In this document: piece by piece, positions 63,210 through 64,000 of the stretch
How the letters are laid out: the number at the start of each line of letters is the position of its first letter
Numbering within the stretch: position 1 is the stretch's first letter
Source of the DNA: Phyto melanocephala
Taxonomy: Eukaryota > Arthropoda > Insecta > Diptera > Rhinophoridae
Direction of reading: 5' to 3'
NCBI GenBank assembly: GCA_941918925.1
Contig: OW799236.1
Coordinates: 79,858,713-79,922,712 of the forward strand
DNA: 64,000 nucleotides
Notes under the pieces: model-generated
Told to the model about the DNA's origin: nothing
Databases searched by the model: none
Seen by the model: only the letters and a program-made list of their open reading frames with translations
Program-made: the position numbers and the translations under genes

Positions 63210-64000
63210 AAACAAGTAAGAGCGCTATATTCGGCCGTGCCGAATCTTATATACCCTTCACAACGTGTAGTCATGCAATAACAGTGGTTTGTGTCACCAT
63301 TCATCCCATATGAAATACGTACATACATATAAAAACATACATATGTATATAAAAACGTCCCATTGTAAAATTAAAAATTCACGTATGTATTTTAAAAAAA
63401 CAAAAAAAAAAAAAAAATTTTAAAAAAATTTAAAAAAAAAATTTTTTAAAAAATTAAAAAAAAAATTTTAAAAAAAATTTAAAAAAAAAATTTTTATTTA
63501 TACAATATATATAAAACAAAAAAAAAATAAAAAAAATTTAAAAAAAAAAATTATAAAAAATTATAATAAAAATATAAATAATATATTAAATAAAAAATAA
63601 AAAAAAAAATAAAAAAAAAAATTAAAAAAAAAATTTTAAAAAAAATTTAAAAAAATTTTTTTTGGCTCAGCTGGGATTCGATGCCACGTTTTCTCTAACC
63701 AGTATACACGTTTGTATGTATGTATGTTGTTGTTGTAATGTTGTTTTTGTGAAAAAAAAATCGAGGTGGTCGTGGGTTTTTGCTCATATCTCAGTTGTTT
63801 ATGTACCGATGTTTCTGATTTTCAATACCGATCTACTCCCGAATATTTCTGATATTTTAATACCTTACCCGGGTCCAACCTATGTCGGGGGGCTTCAAAA
63901 AGTTGATTTCAACATACACACGGACAGACGGTCAGACGGACAGACTGACAGGGCTTAATCGACTCCCCTATTCATAAGCTTTCAGAAAATATATACTTTA
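63210..64000 (-). mobile_element. DINE-1-like element, subfamily B, cut by the window end
   Basis: The 3' end is at 63210 (AACAAGTAAGAGCGCTATAT, then the TTCGGC-CGT-GCCGAA hairpin and TATACCCTTCACAACG). The sequence continues through an A-rich tract (63,385-63,660), TTGGCTCAGCTGGGATTCGA, the GTCAGACGGACAGACTGACA run and TATATACTTTA at 64000. The 5' terminus lies beyond the window. The 98-codon frame at 63662-63958 runs through the repeat and is not a gene. Confidence 0.9.

Noticed and set aside
63664..63684. tRNA-like B box (GGGATTCGATGCC) in subfamily B DINE-1 elements
   Set aside because: Only the T-arm-like word is present; there is no A box at the right distance, no cloverleaf and no SINE structure. 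It recurs at 3,200 and 57,345 only because the element does.
63662..63958. 98-codon plus-strand frame and its counterpart at 57174-57365
   Set aside because: Both are the same region of subfamily B DINE-1 elements in opposite orientation; conservation reflects the repeat, not a protein.

Overview
The window looks like non-coding, repeat-rich chromosomal DNA from a higher (calyptrate-type) fly. Base composition is very AT-rich. The main interspersed repeats are DINE-1/INE-1-like elements: TATACCC 5' heads, a 'CCCCATAAAGTATATAT' block, a GTCCGTCC/GTCTGTCC run, and a 3' end made of a TTCGGC-GCCGAA hairpin followed by CTTACTTGTT. No host gene, rRNA, tRNA or CRISPR array could be supported. Nearly every recognisable protein signal is transposase or reverse transcriptase, and almost all are broken.

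Layout. 0.5-2.3 kb: a degenerate ~31-bp tandem array with a 142-bp-unit element inserted in it. 3-15.5 kb: DINE-1-like elements of two subfamilies (A: 'TATACCCGCCACC'; B: 'TATACCCTTCACA'), a Helitron, Tc1/mariner relics, a TIR MITE and a BEL/Pao fragment. 16.9-18.3 kb: coding-like patches, an inverted-repeat MITE and an internally deleted Tc1/mariner copy. 19.9-26.2 kb: subfamily B DINE-1, a PIF/Harbinger relic, a LINE 3' end with an AATA tail, a long palindrome, a short Tc1/mariner derivative and a Helitron. 27.8-41.2 kb: MITEs, LINE relics (one with an RNase H domain), Tc1/mariner relics and a third Helitron. 41.6-49.8 kb: a second full-length subfamily A DINE-1, MITEs and a minus-strand Tc1/mariner relic.

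The only near-intact gene set is a young Ty3/Gypsy retrotransposon at 50,234-54,721, with 168-bp LTRs that differ at two positions. It sits inside an older ~560-bp foldback element. Its gag frame is cut by a TAA before the zinc knuckles, and pol lies in the +1 frame, so the apparent pol start is not the real one. Next to it is a decayed hAT transposase (55.1-56.2 kb). The remainder, up to 64 kb, holds subfamily B DINE-1 copies, one of which carries two nested insertions including an unidentified 90-codon open frame.

The best-supported new observation is a layered history. Two subfamily A DINE-1 copies, 33 kb apart and in opposite orientation, carry the same Tc1/mariner insertion at the same base, and a third, partial copy has the matching empty site. 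The mariner piece was therefore amplified as passenger DNA. I found no convincing undescribed defence or regulatory system; the items below are mostly new or poorly classified repeat families and odd element structures.
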